Assembly: GCA_035259345.1 (NCBI GenBank)
Contig: DATFWK010000088.1
Span: forward strand, 1 to 7,352
DNA length: 7,352 bases
Source: DATFWK01 sp035259345
Lineage (GTDB): Bacteria; Actinomycetota; Thermoleophilia; Miltoncostaeales; Miltoncostaeaceae
Direction: 5' to 3'
Shown piece after piece: positions 1 to 7,352 of this stretch (the stretch's first letter is position 1; each line of letters begins with the position of its first letter). Made by a program: the position numbers and the translations under genes. The notes under the pieces were generated by a model. The model made no database searches and was not told the origin of the DNA. It saw only the letters and a list, made by a program, of their open reading frames with translations.

Positions 1-128
1 CCCGCCGTAACGGCCGCTTCGCCGACTTCGGCACCGTCGCCGAGATCGAGGGCGAGATCACCCTGCCCGGCGGCATCCGCGGCGTGTCGCTCGCCGGGCT
101 CCACCGCGCCGAGCTGGCGGAGACCTAG
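1..128 (+). pseudogene. Partial duplicate of the lon N-terminal region, cut by the left edge
   Basis: Bases 1-117 are identical, with no mismatch, to bases 582-698 inside the lon gene. Read in the same frame (codons start at base 3), the piece encodes Lon residues from about 53 onward (RRNGRFADFGTV and so on to HRAEL). It then departs from Lon and ends in Ala-Glu-Thr and a TAG at 126-128. It holds only a small part of the Lon substrate-recognition domain, with no ATPase or protease part, so it cannot act as Lon. Perfect identity without even one silent change means the copy is very recent, was homogenised by gene conversion, or is an assembly artefact at a contig end. The stop could also be the true end of an unrelated upstream gene joined wrongly at the shared sequence GAGCTGG. 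I am sure of the repeat and unsure of its origin. Confidence 0.6.
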
Positions 129-330
129 TGCCCCGCCCCAGAAGTCTCGTCGCCACCCGGCGGCTGCAACGCTCGGCCGGGTGCGAACGTCATCGCTCCG
201 ACGTACCTCCGCCTCGGGGGCTGTGTCCTCGCCTGCGCCCATATGCCCGGATATGGGGCGCAGGCTGCGTCCTTGCCCGGCCGGCGTTTCGCACCCCGGC
301 TATTGCAACGGACCTCTGGAGCGGAGCACT
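127..330 (-). ncRNA. Candidate structured RNA of about 204 nt, family not recognised
   Basis: The ends of this block, 127-146 and 311-330, are complementary over 20 positions. As minus-strand RNA they form an unbroken 20-bp helix with 17 Watson-Crick and 3 G-U pairs. As plus-strand RNA the same three positions are C-A or A-C mismatches. A second helix (163-170 with 302-309) shows two further G-U pairs only on the minus strand. Inside lie a 14-bp helix with two single-base bulges (176-189 with 285-300), a 14-bp apical hairpin (231-244 with 251-265), and small hairpins at 151-162 (CGCC, loop, GGCG) and 187-204 (ACGTC, loop, GACGT). The whole is a long branched rod. Two near-identical 12-nt motifs, AAGGACGCAGCC and GAGGACACAGCC (minus strand), flank the apical hairpin. 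No convincing promoter or U-tract is visible. The rod shape recalls 6S RNA, but I cannot assign it to that or any known family. A palindromic repeat element is the main alternative. Confidence 0.5.
231..265. repeat. Strong inverted repeat, apical hairpin of the candidate RNA
   Basis: The arms GCCTGCGCCCATAT (231-244) and ATATGGGGCGCAGGC (251-265) pair over 14 bp with one bulged base, around a 6-base loop (GCCCGG). No T-run follows on either strand, so it does not look like an intrinsic terminator. It fits best as the tip of the larger structure at 127-330. Confidence 0.75.
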
Positions 331-340
331 CGGGCGAGGA

Positions 341-370
341 TTGGACGTGAGCAGTTACCTTTGGTAACCT
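341..370 (+). promoter_or_regulatory. Candidate sigma-70-type promoter for lon
   Basis: TTGGAC (341-346) may serve as the -35 box and TAACCT (365-370) as the -10 box, with an 18-bp spacer. This puts the transcript start near 377 and gives a leader of about 50 nt. The -10 keeps only the key TA and final T of the consensus, so the call is tentative. It is supported by the way the two palindromes cover its -10 and start region. Confidence 0.35.
354..368. promoter_or_regulatory. Operator-like palindrome O1 (GTTACC-TTT-GGTAAC)
   Basis: This is a perfect 6-bp inverted repeat with a 3-base centre, lying in the spacer and -10 region of the candidate lon promoter. It matches O2 (380-396) at 11 of 15 positions and shares both outer GTTAC and GTAAC half-sites. 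A dimeric winged-helix regulator is the expected type of ligand. The HxlR-family gene directly after lon is the nearest candidate. Confidence 0.6.
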
Positions 371-379
371 GCCCCCAGC

Positions 380-396
380 GGTTACTTCAGGTAACC
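380..396. promoter_or_regulatory. Operator-like palindrome O2 (GGTTAC-TTCAG-GTAACC)
   Basis: This is a perfect 6-bp inverted repeat around a 5-base centre, 27 bp centre to centre from O1. It lies just after the predicted lon transcript start, where a bound repressor would block transcription. Two copies of one palindrome in a short promoter region of a GC-rich genome are unlikely to be chance. Confidence 0.6.
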
Positions 397-417
397 ACTG
401 TACACACGTTCCCAGCA

Positions 418-422
418 GGGAG
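418..422 (+). promoter_or_regulatory. Ribosome binding site of lon
   Basis: GGGAG lies 5 bases before the ATG at 428 and supports that start over any later methionine. Confidence 0.65.
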
Positions 423-427
423 ACCCG

Positions 428-2773
<2,346 letters not shown>

Positions 2774-2777
2774 CGCG

Positions 2778-3119
2778 ATGGCCATGCAGGATGACCGGCG
2801 GGACTGCCCGCCGCAGGTCTGCCCCCGCTACCAGCGCGCGGCCGAGATCGTGGGCCGCCGCTGGAGCGCGGCGGTGATCCGGGTCGCGCTCGACGGCCCG
2901 GTGCGGTTCACCGAGATCCGGGGAGCCGTGCCCGGGCTCTCGGCGCGCCTGCTGGTGGAGCGCCTCCGCGAGCTGGAGCGCGAGGGCATCGTCGAGCGGG
3001 TGGGCGAGGGCCCAGCCGGGCACCCCGCCTACCGCCTGACCCAGAAGGGCCGGGCCCTGGCCATGGTGGTGCGGGAGCTCCAGACGTGGGCCGACGCCTG
3101 GGAGCGCGAGCTCGCCTGA
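2778..3119 (+). CDS. HxlR-family (DUF24) winged-helix transcriptional regulator
   Basis: This is a small DNA-binding protein of 113 residues, typical in length for HxlR proteins, which act as dimers. The family signature is clear: CPRYQRAAEIVGRRWS (about 15-30), the wing and recognition-helix region RFTEIRGAVPGLSARLLVERLRELEREGIVER, and the C-terminal part YRLTQKGRAL. The conserved N-terminal cysteine is present (Cys15), and there is a second one at Cys10. In characterised members such as YodB this cysteine senses quinones, aldehydes or oxidants, so a redox role is reasonable but not shown here. The gene starts 4 bp after the lon stop, has its ribosome site inside lon, and should be on the same transcript. 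Its most likely targets are the paired palindromes before lon, making it a self-regulating repressor of protease expression; this is inferred from position only. It ends 12 bp from the convergent Usp-like gene. Confidence 0.9.
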   Translation: MAMQDDRRDCPPQVCPRYQRAAEIVGRRWSAAVIRVALDGPVRFTEIRGAVPGLSARLLVERLRELEREGIVERVGEGPAGHPAYRLTQKGRALAMVVRELQTWADAWERELA

Positions 3120-3128
3120 CGGGCTCCC
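3100..3128. terminator. Weak hairpin at the convergent gene ends
   Basis: GGGAGC (3100-3105) pairs with GCTCCC (3123-3128), and the interior holds the self-complementary GCGAGCTCGC (3106-3115). It spans the end of the HxlR-family gene and stops just short of the stop codon of the convergent gene. It has no T-run, so a terminator role in either direction is only a possibility. Confidence 0.2.
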
Positions 3129-3131
3129 GCC

Positions 3132-3908
3132 CTACTCGGACCAGTCGGCGGCGGCCTCGCGCGGGTGGTGCCGGTTGACCAGGTCGGCCGGCAGCGCGTA
3201 GCGGCCGCCCTGGCCGTCCAGCGCGTAGGCGCTGACGGCCGAGACCGGCACGTCCACGACGAAGACGACCGGCTCCGAGTCCTCGGCACCGCCGGCCGGG
3301 TCGGCCGTGAACAGCACGCCGGAGCGCCCTCCCGGCAGCGCCTCGTTCGCGAAGCCGCGGGTGCGGATCTCCACCGCGCGCTCGTACGGCGCCGCGTGGT
3401 ACAGCGACACGGTCTCGGGCTTCCGTAGCCGCTCCGGGCGCGGGTCGCTCTCCGCCGTCGAGGCCTCGTACTCGAGATCGACCACGACGTGGGTGACCGG
3501 GACCGCGTACGTCGAGCGGGCCTCCTGGACCACCTTGCGCTCCAGCCAGTTCGAGCGGGTGGGCGGGTGCGTCGAGATGATGATCTCGTCCGGGTGGAAG
3601 ACGCGGAAGGAGTCGTCGAGCGCCTGGATGGGGTTGGCGTCCCCCACCTCCCCGCGGGCGTCCAGCCCGGCGCCCTGGAGCGCTGCCACGGAGGCGGCGA
3701 GCCGGTCCTCGGCGACCTCGCGCGCCGCGTCGGCGTCGGAGCTCAGCCAGTGGCCGAGCCGCGAGGTCGAGAGGGCGGGCGCGACCACGAGCACCTCGGC
3801 CCCGCTGCCGGCGCGGTAGACGACCTCGTCGACCACCGCCCGCCCCGCGCACGTCTCGTTGGCGATCACGAGGATCCTCCGGCCGTGGGCGGGGGCGGAG
3901 CCGGCCAT
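3132..3908 (-). CDS. Usp-like protein fused to an ADP-ribosyltransferase-like C-terminal domain
   Basis: This 258-residue protein appears to have two domains. Residues 11-145 begin with the buried strand RILVIANETCAG, continue with EVLVVAPAL and EIIISTHPP, and end in VPVTHVVVDL. This is the alternating strand-helix pattern of universal-stress-protein-like nucleotide-binding folds common in actinobacteria. A polar, proline-containing linker (about 148-165) follows. Residues 166-258 then show SLYHAAPYERAVEIRTRGF, GVLFTADP (197-204), a strand VVFVVDVPV and YALPADLVN (237-245). LYH, then GF, then GV-F-t-d-P is the arrangement seen in small ART/KptA-like domains. Assignment of this half is by resemblance only, and a catalytic glutamate is not obvious. 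The ATG at 3908 directly precedes the conserved strand; a GTG at 3917 is an alternative. No signal peptide or membrane segment is seen. It is divergent from the M32 gene and convergent with the HxlR-family gene. Confidence 0.8.
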   Translation of the reverse strand: MAGSAPAHGRRILVIANETCAGRAVVDEVVYRAGSGAEVLVVAPALSTSRLGHWLSSDADAAREVAEDRLAASVAALQGAGLDARGEVGDANPIQALDDSFRVFHPDEIIISTHPPTRSNWLERKVVQEARSTYAVPVTHVVVDLEYEASTAESDPRPERLRKPETVSLYHAAPYERAVEIRTRGFANEALPGGRSGVLFTADPAGGAEDSEPVVFVVDVPVSAVSAYALDGQGGRYALPADLVNRHHPREAAADWSE

Positions 3909-3968
3909 CGCGGCCACCCTACCACCGGCTTGGAGGAGGCCGGCGGACCCGCCTCGTACAATCATCTC
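3909..3968. promoter_or_regulatory. 60-bp divergent promoter region with an inverted repeat
   Basis: This spacer must drive both the Usp-like gene (leftward) and the M32 gene (rightward). An imperfect palindrome, CCACCGGC (3922-3929) and GCCGGCGG (3939-3946) with one mismatch and a 9-base centre, sits between them and could be an operator. Leftward, TAGGGT (minus strand, 3921 to 3916) is a weak -10 candidate ending 7 bases before the ATG, so that gene may also have little or no leader. I see no good -35 box in either direction. Confidence 0.4.
3957..3962 (+). promoter_or_regulatory. -10 box TACAAT placing transcription at the M32 start codon
   Basis: TACAAT differs from TATAAT at one position and stands out in this GC-rich sequence. 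Six bases separate it from the GTG at 3969, so the expected transcript start is the first base of the start codon. This gives a leaderless mRNA, which is frequent in actinobacteria. The nearest purine-rich stretch (GGAGGAGG, 3932-3939) is too far from the GTG to act as its ribosome site. Confidence 0.6.
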
Positions 3969-5477
3969 GTGACCATCGTCGGCCAGAGCGCCCGCCTCGG
4001 AGGGGCGCGCGAGCGCTTCTACGAGTGGATGGGCGTGCTGAACGACCTCAAGGGGTCGATCCGCCTGCTCGACTGGGACCGGGAGACGGCCATGCCGGCC
4101 TCCGGCGCCGAGGCGCGGGCGCGCGTCGTGGCGACGCTCCACGCGCTTCGCCATCGCGAGCTCCTGCGGCCGGAGATCCGCGACGACCTGGCGGCCCTCG
4201 CGGAGGGCACCGAGCCGGACGGCCCGGAGGCGGCCATGCTGCGGCTGGCGGCGCGCGAGATCCGCCGCGCCGAGCGGGTGCCGGAGGCGCTCGTGCGCGA
4301 GACCTCCGAGGCCACCTCGCACGCCGTCTCGGTGTGGCTCGAGGCGCGCCACGACGACTTCGACGCCTTCGCGCCCGCCCTCGGGCGGCTGGTCGCGCTC
4401 ACCCGGGAGACGGCGGAGGCGATGGAGCTCGGGGAGGAGCCCTACGACGCCCTGCTCGACCGCTTCGAGCCCGGGGCGCTCACCTCCGAGCTCGAGCCCT
4501 TCTTCGCCGAGCTCTGCACCCGCCTCGGGTCGCTCGCGGGCGGGGTGGACCGCGCGCCGCCGCCGCGGCCCTTCGCCGGGCGGAGCTGGTCGCCGTCCAC
4601 CCAGATGGCCGTGGCGCGGGACGTCGCCGGCCTCGTCGGGTTCGACCTCGACTCCGGCATCATCGCCCTCTCGGCGCATCCCTTCACGGGGTCGCCGCAC
4701 CGGGGGGACGTGCGCTTCACCACGCGCTTCCTGGACGACGACCCGACCTCGAACGTGCTCGTGACGCTGCACGAGGCGGGGCACGGGCTCTACTCCCAGG
4801 GCCACCCGGGCGAGTACGAGCGCACGCTCCTGCACTGGTCGCCGTCGCTCGGCGCGGAGGAGTCGCAGTCGCGCTTCTGGGAGAACCACCTGGGCCGCCG
4901 CCTCTCGTTCTGGCGTGCGATCGACCCGATCCTGCGCTCGCGCTTCGGGAGCTCGATGGACGGCATCGCGCCGGAGGACCTCTACCGCGCGACGGCCGTG
5001 GTCCCGCCGGGATGGAGCCGGATGGAGGCCGGCCAGGTCACCTACGACCTGCACATCGCCCTGCGCTTCCGGCTCGAGCTCGCGCTGGTGCGCGGGACGC
5101 TTGCCGTCCCCGACCTCCCGGACGCCTGGCGCGAGGGGATGGAGGACCTCCTCGGCGTGCGCCCGGAGGGCGCCGAGCAGGGGCCGATGCAGGACATCCA
5201 CTGGGCGGCCGGGCTCATCGGCTACTTCCCGACCTACACGCTCGGCAACCTCTACGCGGCCCAGCTCGCGGAGGCCCTCGAGGAGGCGGCGGGCCCCATC
5301 GACGAGCTGATCGCACGCGGCGGGTTCGGCGAGGCGCTCGCGTTCATGCGCGAGCGGGTCCACCGCCACGGCAGCATCATGCCCACCTCCGAGCTCATGC
5401 GGCGGGCGACCGGCCGGCCCTTCTCGGCCGACGCCCTGCTCGCGCACCTCGAGCGGGCCGCCGCCGACGGGGCCTGA
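3969..5477 (+). CDS. M32 family metallocarboxypeptidase (carboxypeptidase Taq type)
   Basis: This zinc-dependent carboxypeptidase removes residues from peptide C-termini, probably in the cytosol, as no signal peptide is visible. Its 502 residues match the family length. It starts in the usual way (RERFYEWMGVLNDLK, then LLDWDRETAMPASG). The HExxH site is HEAGH (268-272), preceded by GDVRFTTRFLDDD. The third ligand should be Glu298, 26 residues after His272, the same spacing as His273 to Glu299 in the Pyrococcus enzyme. GPMQDIHW (405-412) matches the family motif GxxQDxHW. Two motifs deviate: HESQ reads EESQ (Glu297 for His), and the IRxxAD motif reads SRMEAG (Gly355 for Asp, followed by Gln for the usual Glu), although Arg351 is kept. 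The zinc site looks intact, so activity is likely but specificity may differ. The GTG start follows a -10 box by six bases and has no ribosome site, so translation is probably leaderless. An HExxH gene follows. Confidence 0.93.
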   Translation: MTIVGQSARLGGARERFYEWMGVLNDLKGSIRLLDWDRETAMPASGAEARARVVATLHALRHRELLRPEIRDDLAALAEGTEPDGPEAAMLRLAAREIRRAERVPEALVRETSEATSHAVSVWLEARHDDFDAFAPALGRLVALTRETAEAMELGEEPYDALLDRFEPGALTSELEPFFAELCTRLGSLAGGVDRAPPPRPFAGRSWSPSTQMAVARDVAGLVGFDLDSGIIALSAHPFTGSPHRGDVRFTTRFLDDDPTSNVLVTLHEAGHGLYSQGHPGEYERTLLHWSPSLGAEESQSRFWENHLGRRLSFWRAIDPILRSRFGSSMDGIAPEDLYRATAVVPPGWSRMEAGQVTYDLHIALRFRLELALVRGTLAVPDLPDAWREGMEDLLGVRPEGAEQGPMQDIHWAAGLIGYFPTYTLGNLYAAQLAEALEEAAGPIDELIARGGFGEALAFMRERVHRHGSIMPTSELMRRATGRPFSADALLAHLERAAADGA

Positions 5478-5556
5478 CGCGGCCACCGCCCTGGCGCGGG
5501 CGAAGGCCAGGCTCGACCGGCTCGACCTCTACCCCGCCCCGGTCCGCCTCGCACGA

Positions 5557-5820
5557 GTGCGGCTCGTGGTCTGGCCCTGGCTCTTCCGGCTGCCGTGGAT
5601 CCGGCGGTTCGACGGCTACGCCATGTGGGGCACCGTCGCGCTTCGGCGCCGGGCGCTGGTCGCGGACGAGGACCTCGTGACCCACGAGCTCTGCCACGTC
5701 TGGCAGATGCAGCACCACCCGCTCGGGATGCCGCTGAGCTATCTCCTGCGGGGCTATCGCGAGAACCCCTTCGAGCTCGAGGCCCGGCGGGCCGCCGCGA
5801 CGACCCGCGGCCCCGGCTGA
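5557..5820 (+). CDS. Small HExxH metalloprotease-like protein, N-terminus uncertain
   Basis: This protein has 87 residues from the GTG at 5557. The core VTHELCHVWQMQHHP holds a zinc-protease type HELCH (43-47), and RENPFELEAR follows about 25 residues later, where its glutamates could give a third metal ligand. The N-terminal part (VVWPWLFRLPWIRRFDGYAMWGTVALRR) has aromatic residues but is too basic to be a clear membrane segment. The pattern resembles short uncharacterised actinobacterial HExxH proteins; substrate and role are unknown. The GTG has no ribosome site. The frame stays open upstream with protein-like sequence (LARAKARLDRLDLYPAPVRLARV) back to a CTG at 5491, which would add 22 residues and sit 13 bases after the M32 stop. 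No ATG, GTG or TTG lies in frame between that stop and 5557. It is probably co-transcribed with the M32 gene and ends 1 bp from the convergent gene. Confidence 0.7.
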   Translation: MRLVVWPWLFRLPWIRRFDGYAMWGTVALRRRALVADEDLVTHELCHVWQMQHHPLGMPLSYLLRGYRENPFELEARRAAATTRGPG

Positions 5821-5821
5821 C

Positions 5822-6271
5822 CTACCGCCCGGCGAGCTCGGCCAGCGCGTCCCGCGCTGCGGCGGTGCGCACCGCAAGCTGTGCCGGCGGCACGTGCGCC
5901 TTCACCGCGGCGGCCATCGCGGCGATGTCCTCTTGGGCCCGGCCGTAGGCCCGCGCGTCCAGCGTCTGGAGGTCGGCGCGGGCCGCGTCCAGGCGGCGCG
6001 CCGCGTCCGCCACCCGCGACTGGGAGCCCGCGTACTCCGTCTCGCCGATCACCTTGCCCGCACCGTTGACCGCCTGCGGGTACTCGGTGCCGACCACGGC
6101 GAGGACCGCGCCGATGTCGTCAGCCCTGGCCCGCGCGTCCGCGGCCTGGCTCTGGAGCGACGGGCCGCCGCCCCGCACGGCGTATCCGATCGCGATGCCG
6201 ACGACCAGCCCGAGCAGGCCGACGCCCACCAGCGCCGGCCAGCGCCGGCGCTTCGTGCGGAAGACGGTCAC
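5822..6271 (-). CDS. Single-pass membrane protein of unknown function
   Basis: This protein has 149 residues. A basic N-terminus (FRTKRRRW, 4-11) is followed by one hydrophobic segment (about 12-31, ALVGVGLLGLVVGIAIGYAV). The rest (about 36-149) is alanine-rich and helical, with spaced charged residues, and may form a coiled coil. By the positive-inside rule the short basic end is cytoplasmic and the helical part faces outside. I recognise no family. Its GTG start (6271-6269) overlaps the TGA of the preceding gene (6270-6268) as GTGA, so its translation is likely coupled to the hydantoinase-type gene. A link in function is possible but not shown. No cysteines or catalytic motifs are visible. 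It ends 1 bp from the convergent HExxH gene, leaving no room for a separate terminator. Confidence 0.75.
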   Translation of the reverse strand: MTVFRTKRRRWPALVGVGLLGLVVGIAIGYAVRGGGPSLQSQAADARARADDIGAVLAVVGTEYPQAVNGAGKVIGETEYAGSQSRVADAARRLDAARADLQTLDARAYGRAQEDIAAMAAAVKAHVPPAQLAVRTAAARDALAELAGR

Positions 6272-7352
6272 CCGGAGGCTGCGGCAGCGGCAAGCCGGCC
6301 GTCGGGGCTCACCAGCGGCAGCACGCCGCTCGCCACGGCGCGCACCGTACCGCGCTCGGAGTCGCGCTCGACGCGGACGGCGACGGAGGCCTCCTCGAGC
6401 CCGTCGGCGAGCGCCCGTGAGCGGGCCTCCTCGGCCACGAGCGACTCGGCCGTGCGCCACGCGGACTCCCCCATCCCCGGCACCGTGCGCTCCACCTCGC
6501 AGCGCACGAGGCCGCTGGCCGCCCCGATCGACGAGATCACCGCGGCGTGCGGGGCCGGCTCGCGGACGAGCCCGAGGGCGCGCGCCACCCAGGGGCCGAG
6601 CACGTTCCCGGCACCGCCGGCCGAGACCAGGCGCCGGCCCTCGGCCGGGAGGCGGCCCACGAGCGGCGCGGCGCACTCGGCGATGTCGGCGGCCGCCGCC
6701 TCGAGGGCCTCGGTCGCGAGGGCGTCCACGTCGAGCCGCACGCTGCGCGCGAGGGGCTCCAGCGCCGCGCGCGCGGCCTCGCGGTCGCCCTCCGCCACGT
6801 CGCCGGGCGGCAGGGACCCGATCGCGTTCGCGCAGCACGTGAGCGTGATCGCGTGGAGCGGGCCGCCCGAGCGCTCGCGCACGGCCAGGTAGCACGCCGG
6901 GTCGCCCGGCCGCGGGGCGATCTCGACCAGCTCCGGGTCGACGAGGGGCGGCGAGAAGCAGGCGTACGGCAGCCCGGCGACGTGGGCGCTGCGCGGGCCG
7001 ACCGCCAGCCGCCGCCGGCCCTCGGAGCGCATGAGGCTGCCGCCGGCGACGCCGACGACCCGCACGTCCAGGGCTCGCACGCACGTCGGATGGCGGCCGA
7101 TGCGCACGTAGTCGAGCGCCGGATCGCCGCCGGTGACGGCCGCGACGTTGGTCGAGGTCCCGCCGTGCTCGACCACCAGGCCGTCCCGCACCCCGGCCGC
7201 GCGGATGATGCCGGCCACGGATGCGGCCGGTCCTGAGAAGAGCGTGGCGATGGGCCGCTCCCGCACCGCGGCGAACGGCGCGCCGCCGCCGTCGCCCTGG
7301 ACGACCAGGCAGGTCGCGTCGATGCCCGCCCTGCGCAGGGCCGCCTCGACGT
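6268..7352 (-). CDS. Hydantoinase/oxoprolinase-family protein (HyuA-like), N-terminus missing
   Basis: About 360 C-terminal residues are visible, in frame from 7350 to the TGA at 6270-6268; the start lies beyond the window. Proteins of this family (ATP-dependent ring-opening hydrolases such as N-methylhydantoinase subunit A and 5-oxoprolinase) have an actin-like ATPase fold and usually work with a HyuB partner. Family landmarks, numbered from the first visible residue, are LVVQGDGG (15-22), SGPAASVAG (39-47), HGGTSTN (62-68), VGVAGGSL (99-106), VGPRSA (117-122) and SAGGAGNVLGPWVARALGL (243-261). Several landmarks have drifted. The usual D-x-GGT-S/T-x-D reads EHGGTSTN, changing both acids, and the usual GPACYG after VGPRSA reads LPYACF. 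It is thus a divergent member, and its substrate cannot be named. No HyuB gene follows. The next gene, overlapping by 4 bp, is a small membrane protein; HyuB might lie upstream, outside the window. Confidence 0.85.
   Translation of the reverse strand, partial: VEAALRRAGIDATCLVVQGDGGGAPFAAVRERPIATLFSGPAASVAGIIRAAGVRDGLVVEHGGTSTNVAAVTGGDPALDYVRIGRHPTCVRALDVRVVGVAGGSLMRSEGRRRLAVGPRSAHVAGLPYACFSPPLVDPELVEIAPRPGDPACYLAVRERSGGPLHAITLTCCANAIGSLPPGDVAEGDREAARAALEPLARSVRLDVDALATEALEAAAADIAECAAPLVGRLPAEGRRLVSAGGAGNVLGPWVARALGLVREPAPHAAVISSIGAASGLVRCEVERTVPGMGESAWRTAESLVAEEARSRALADGLEEASVAVRVERDSERGTVRAVASGVLPLVSPDGRLAAAAASG

Noticed and set aside
231..265. The strong hairpin as an intrinsic terminator
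   Set aside because: No T-run on either side, and it lies far from any gene end except the partial lon copy.
127..330. The structured block as a MITE or other mobile palindrome
   Set aside because: No target-site duplication is visible next to the ends, the interior arms are unequal in length, and the arm differences all preserve pairing on one strand. It remains the main alternative, since copy number cannot be seen here.
3489..3968. Upstream extension of the M32 frame
   Set aside because: It is antisense to the Usp-like gene. M32 homology starts after the GTG at 3969, which is well placed behind a -10 box.
3909..5486. Upstream extension of the Usp-like frame on the minus strand
   Set aside because: It reads antisense through the M32 gene with low-complexity sequence. 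The conserved domain begins just after the ATG at 3908.
4025..5680. Second long plus-strand frame over the M32 gene
   Set aside because: Arg/Ala/Pro-rich shadow with no motif; the M32 frame carries all the catalytic motifs.
5822..7084. Long minus-strand frame running from the membrane protein into the HyuA-like gene
   Set aside because: Only the part after the GTG at 6271 is protein-like. The earlier part is out of frame with the HyuA-like protein and of low complexity.

Overview
The window is very GC-rich, and its codons strongly prefer G or C in the third position. The gene content (a Lon-A protease, an actinobacterial-style Usp-like protein, an M32 carboxypeptidase, at least one GTG start and one probable leaderless transcript) suggests a high-GC actinobacterium. 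Thermoleophilia (Solirubrobacterales/Gaiellales-like) is my best guess from the look of the proteins, but nothing here proves it. The odd length and the gene cut off at the right edge suggest a complete metagenomic or draft contig.

Layout, left to right. Bases 1-117 are an exact copy of an internal piece of the lon gene that lies further right (582-698), and run in frame to a stop at 126-128. This is either a recent partial duplication or an assembly chimera. Bases 127-330 can fold, when read on the minus strand, into a long structured RNA closed by an unbroken 20-bp helix. All five imperfect positions in its two outermost helices are G-U pairs on the minus strand but C-A mismatches on the plus strand. 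This is the most unusual object in the window. Bases 341-427 hold the lon control region, with a plausible promoter and two GTTAC/GTAAC palindromes whose centres are 27 bp apart.

The lon gene (428-2773, plus) is followed after 4 bp by a small HxlR-family winged-helix regulator (2778-3119). The two probably form one operon, and the regulator is the obvious candidate to bind the two palindromes, giving a self-regulated protease unit. Convergent to it is a 258-residue minus-strand protein (3132-3908). It joins a Usp-like nucleotide-binding domain to a C-terminal domain that resembles small ADP-ribosyltransferase-like folds. A 60-bp divergent spacer separates it from an M32 metallocarboxypeptidase (3969-5477, plus), whose GTG start lies six bases after a TACAAT -10 box and is therefore probably leaderless. 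A small HExxH protein (about 5557-5820) follows it.

On the minus strand at the right end, a hydantoinase/oxoprolinase-family protein (6268 to beyond 7352, N-terminus missing) overlaps by 4 bp (GTGA) a small single-pass membrane protein (5822-6271). The genes are tightly packed: convergent pairs are 12 bp and 1 bp apart, and the only long non-coding stretch is the RNA/operator region before lon. The theme on the left and centre is proteolysis and stress response (Lon, redox-type regulator, Usp-like protein, two metallopeptidase-type genes). The right-hand pair looks unrelated.
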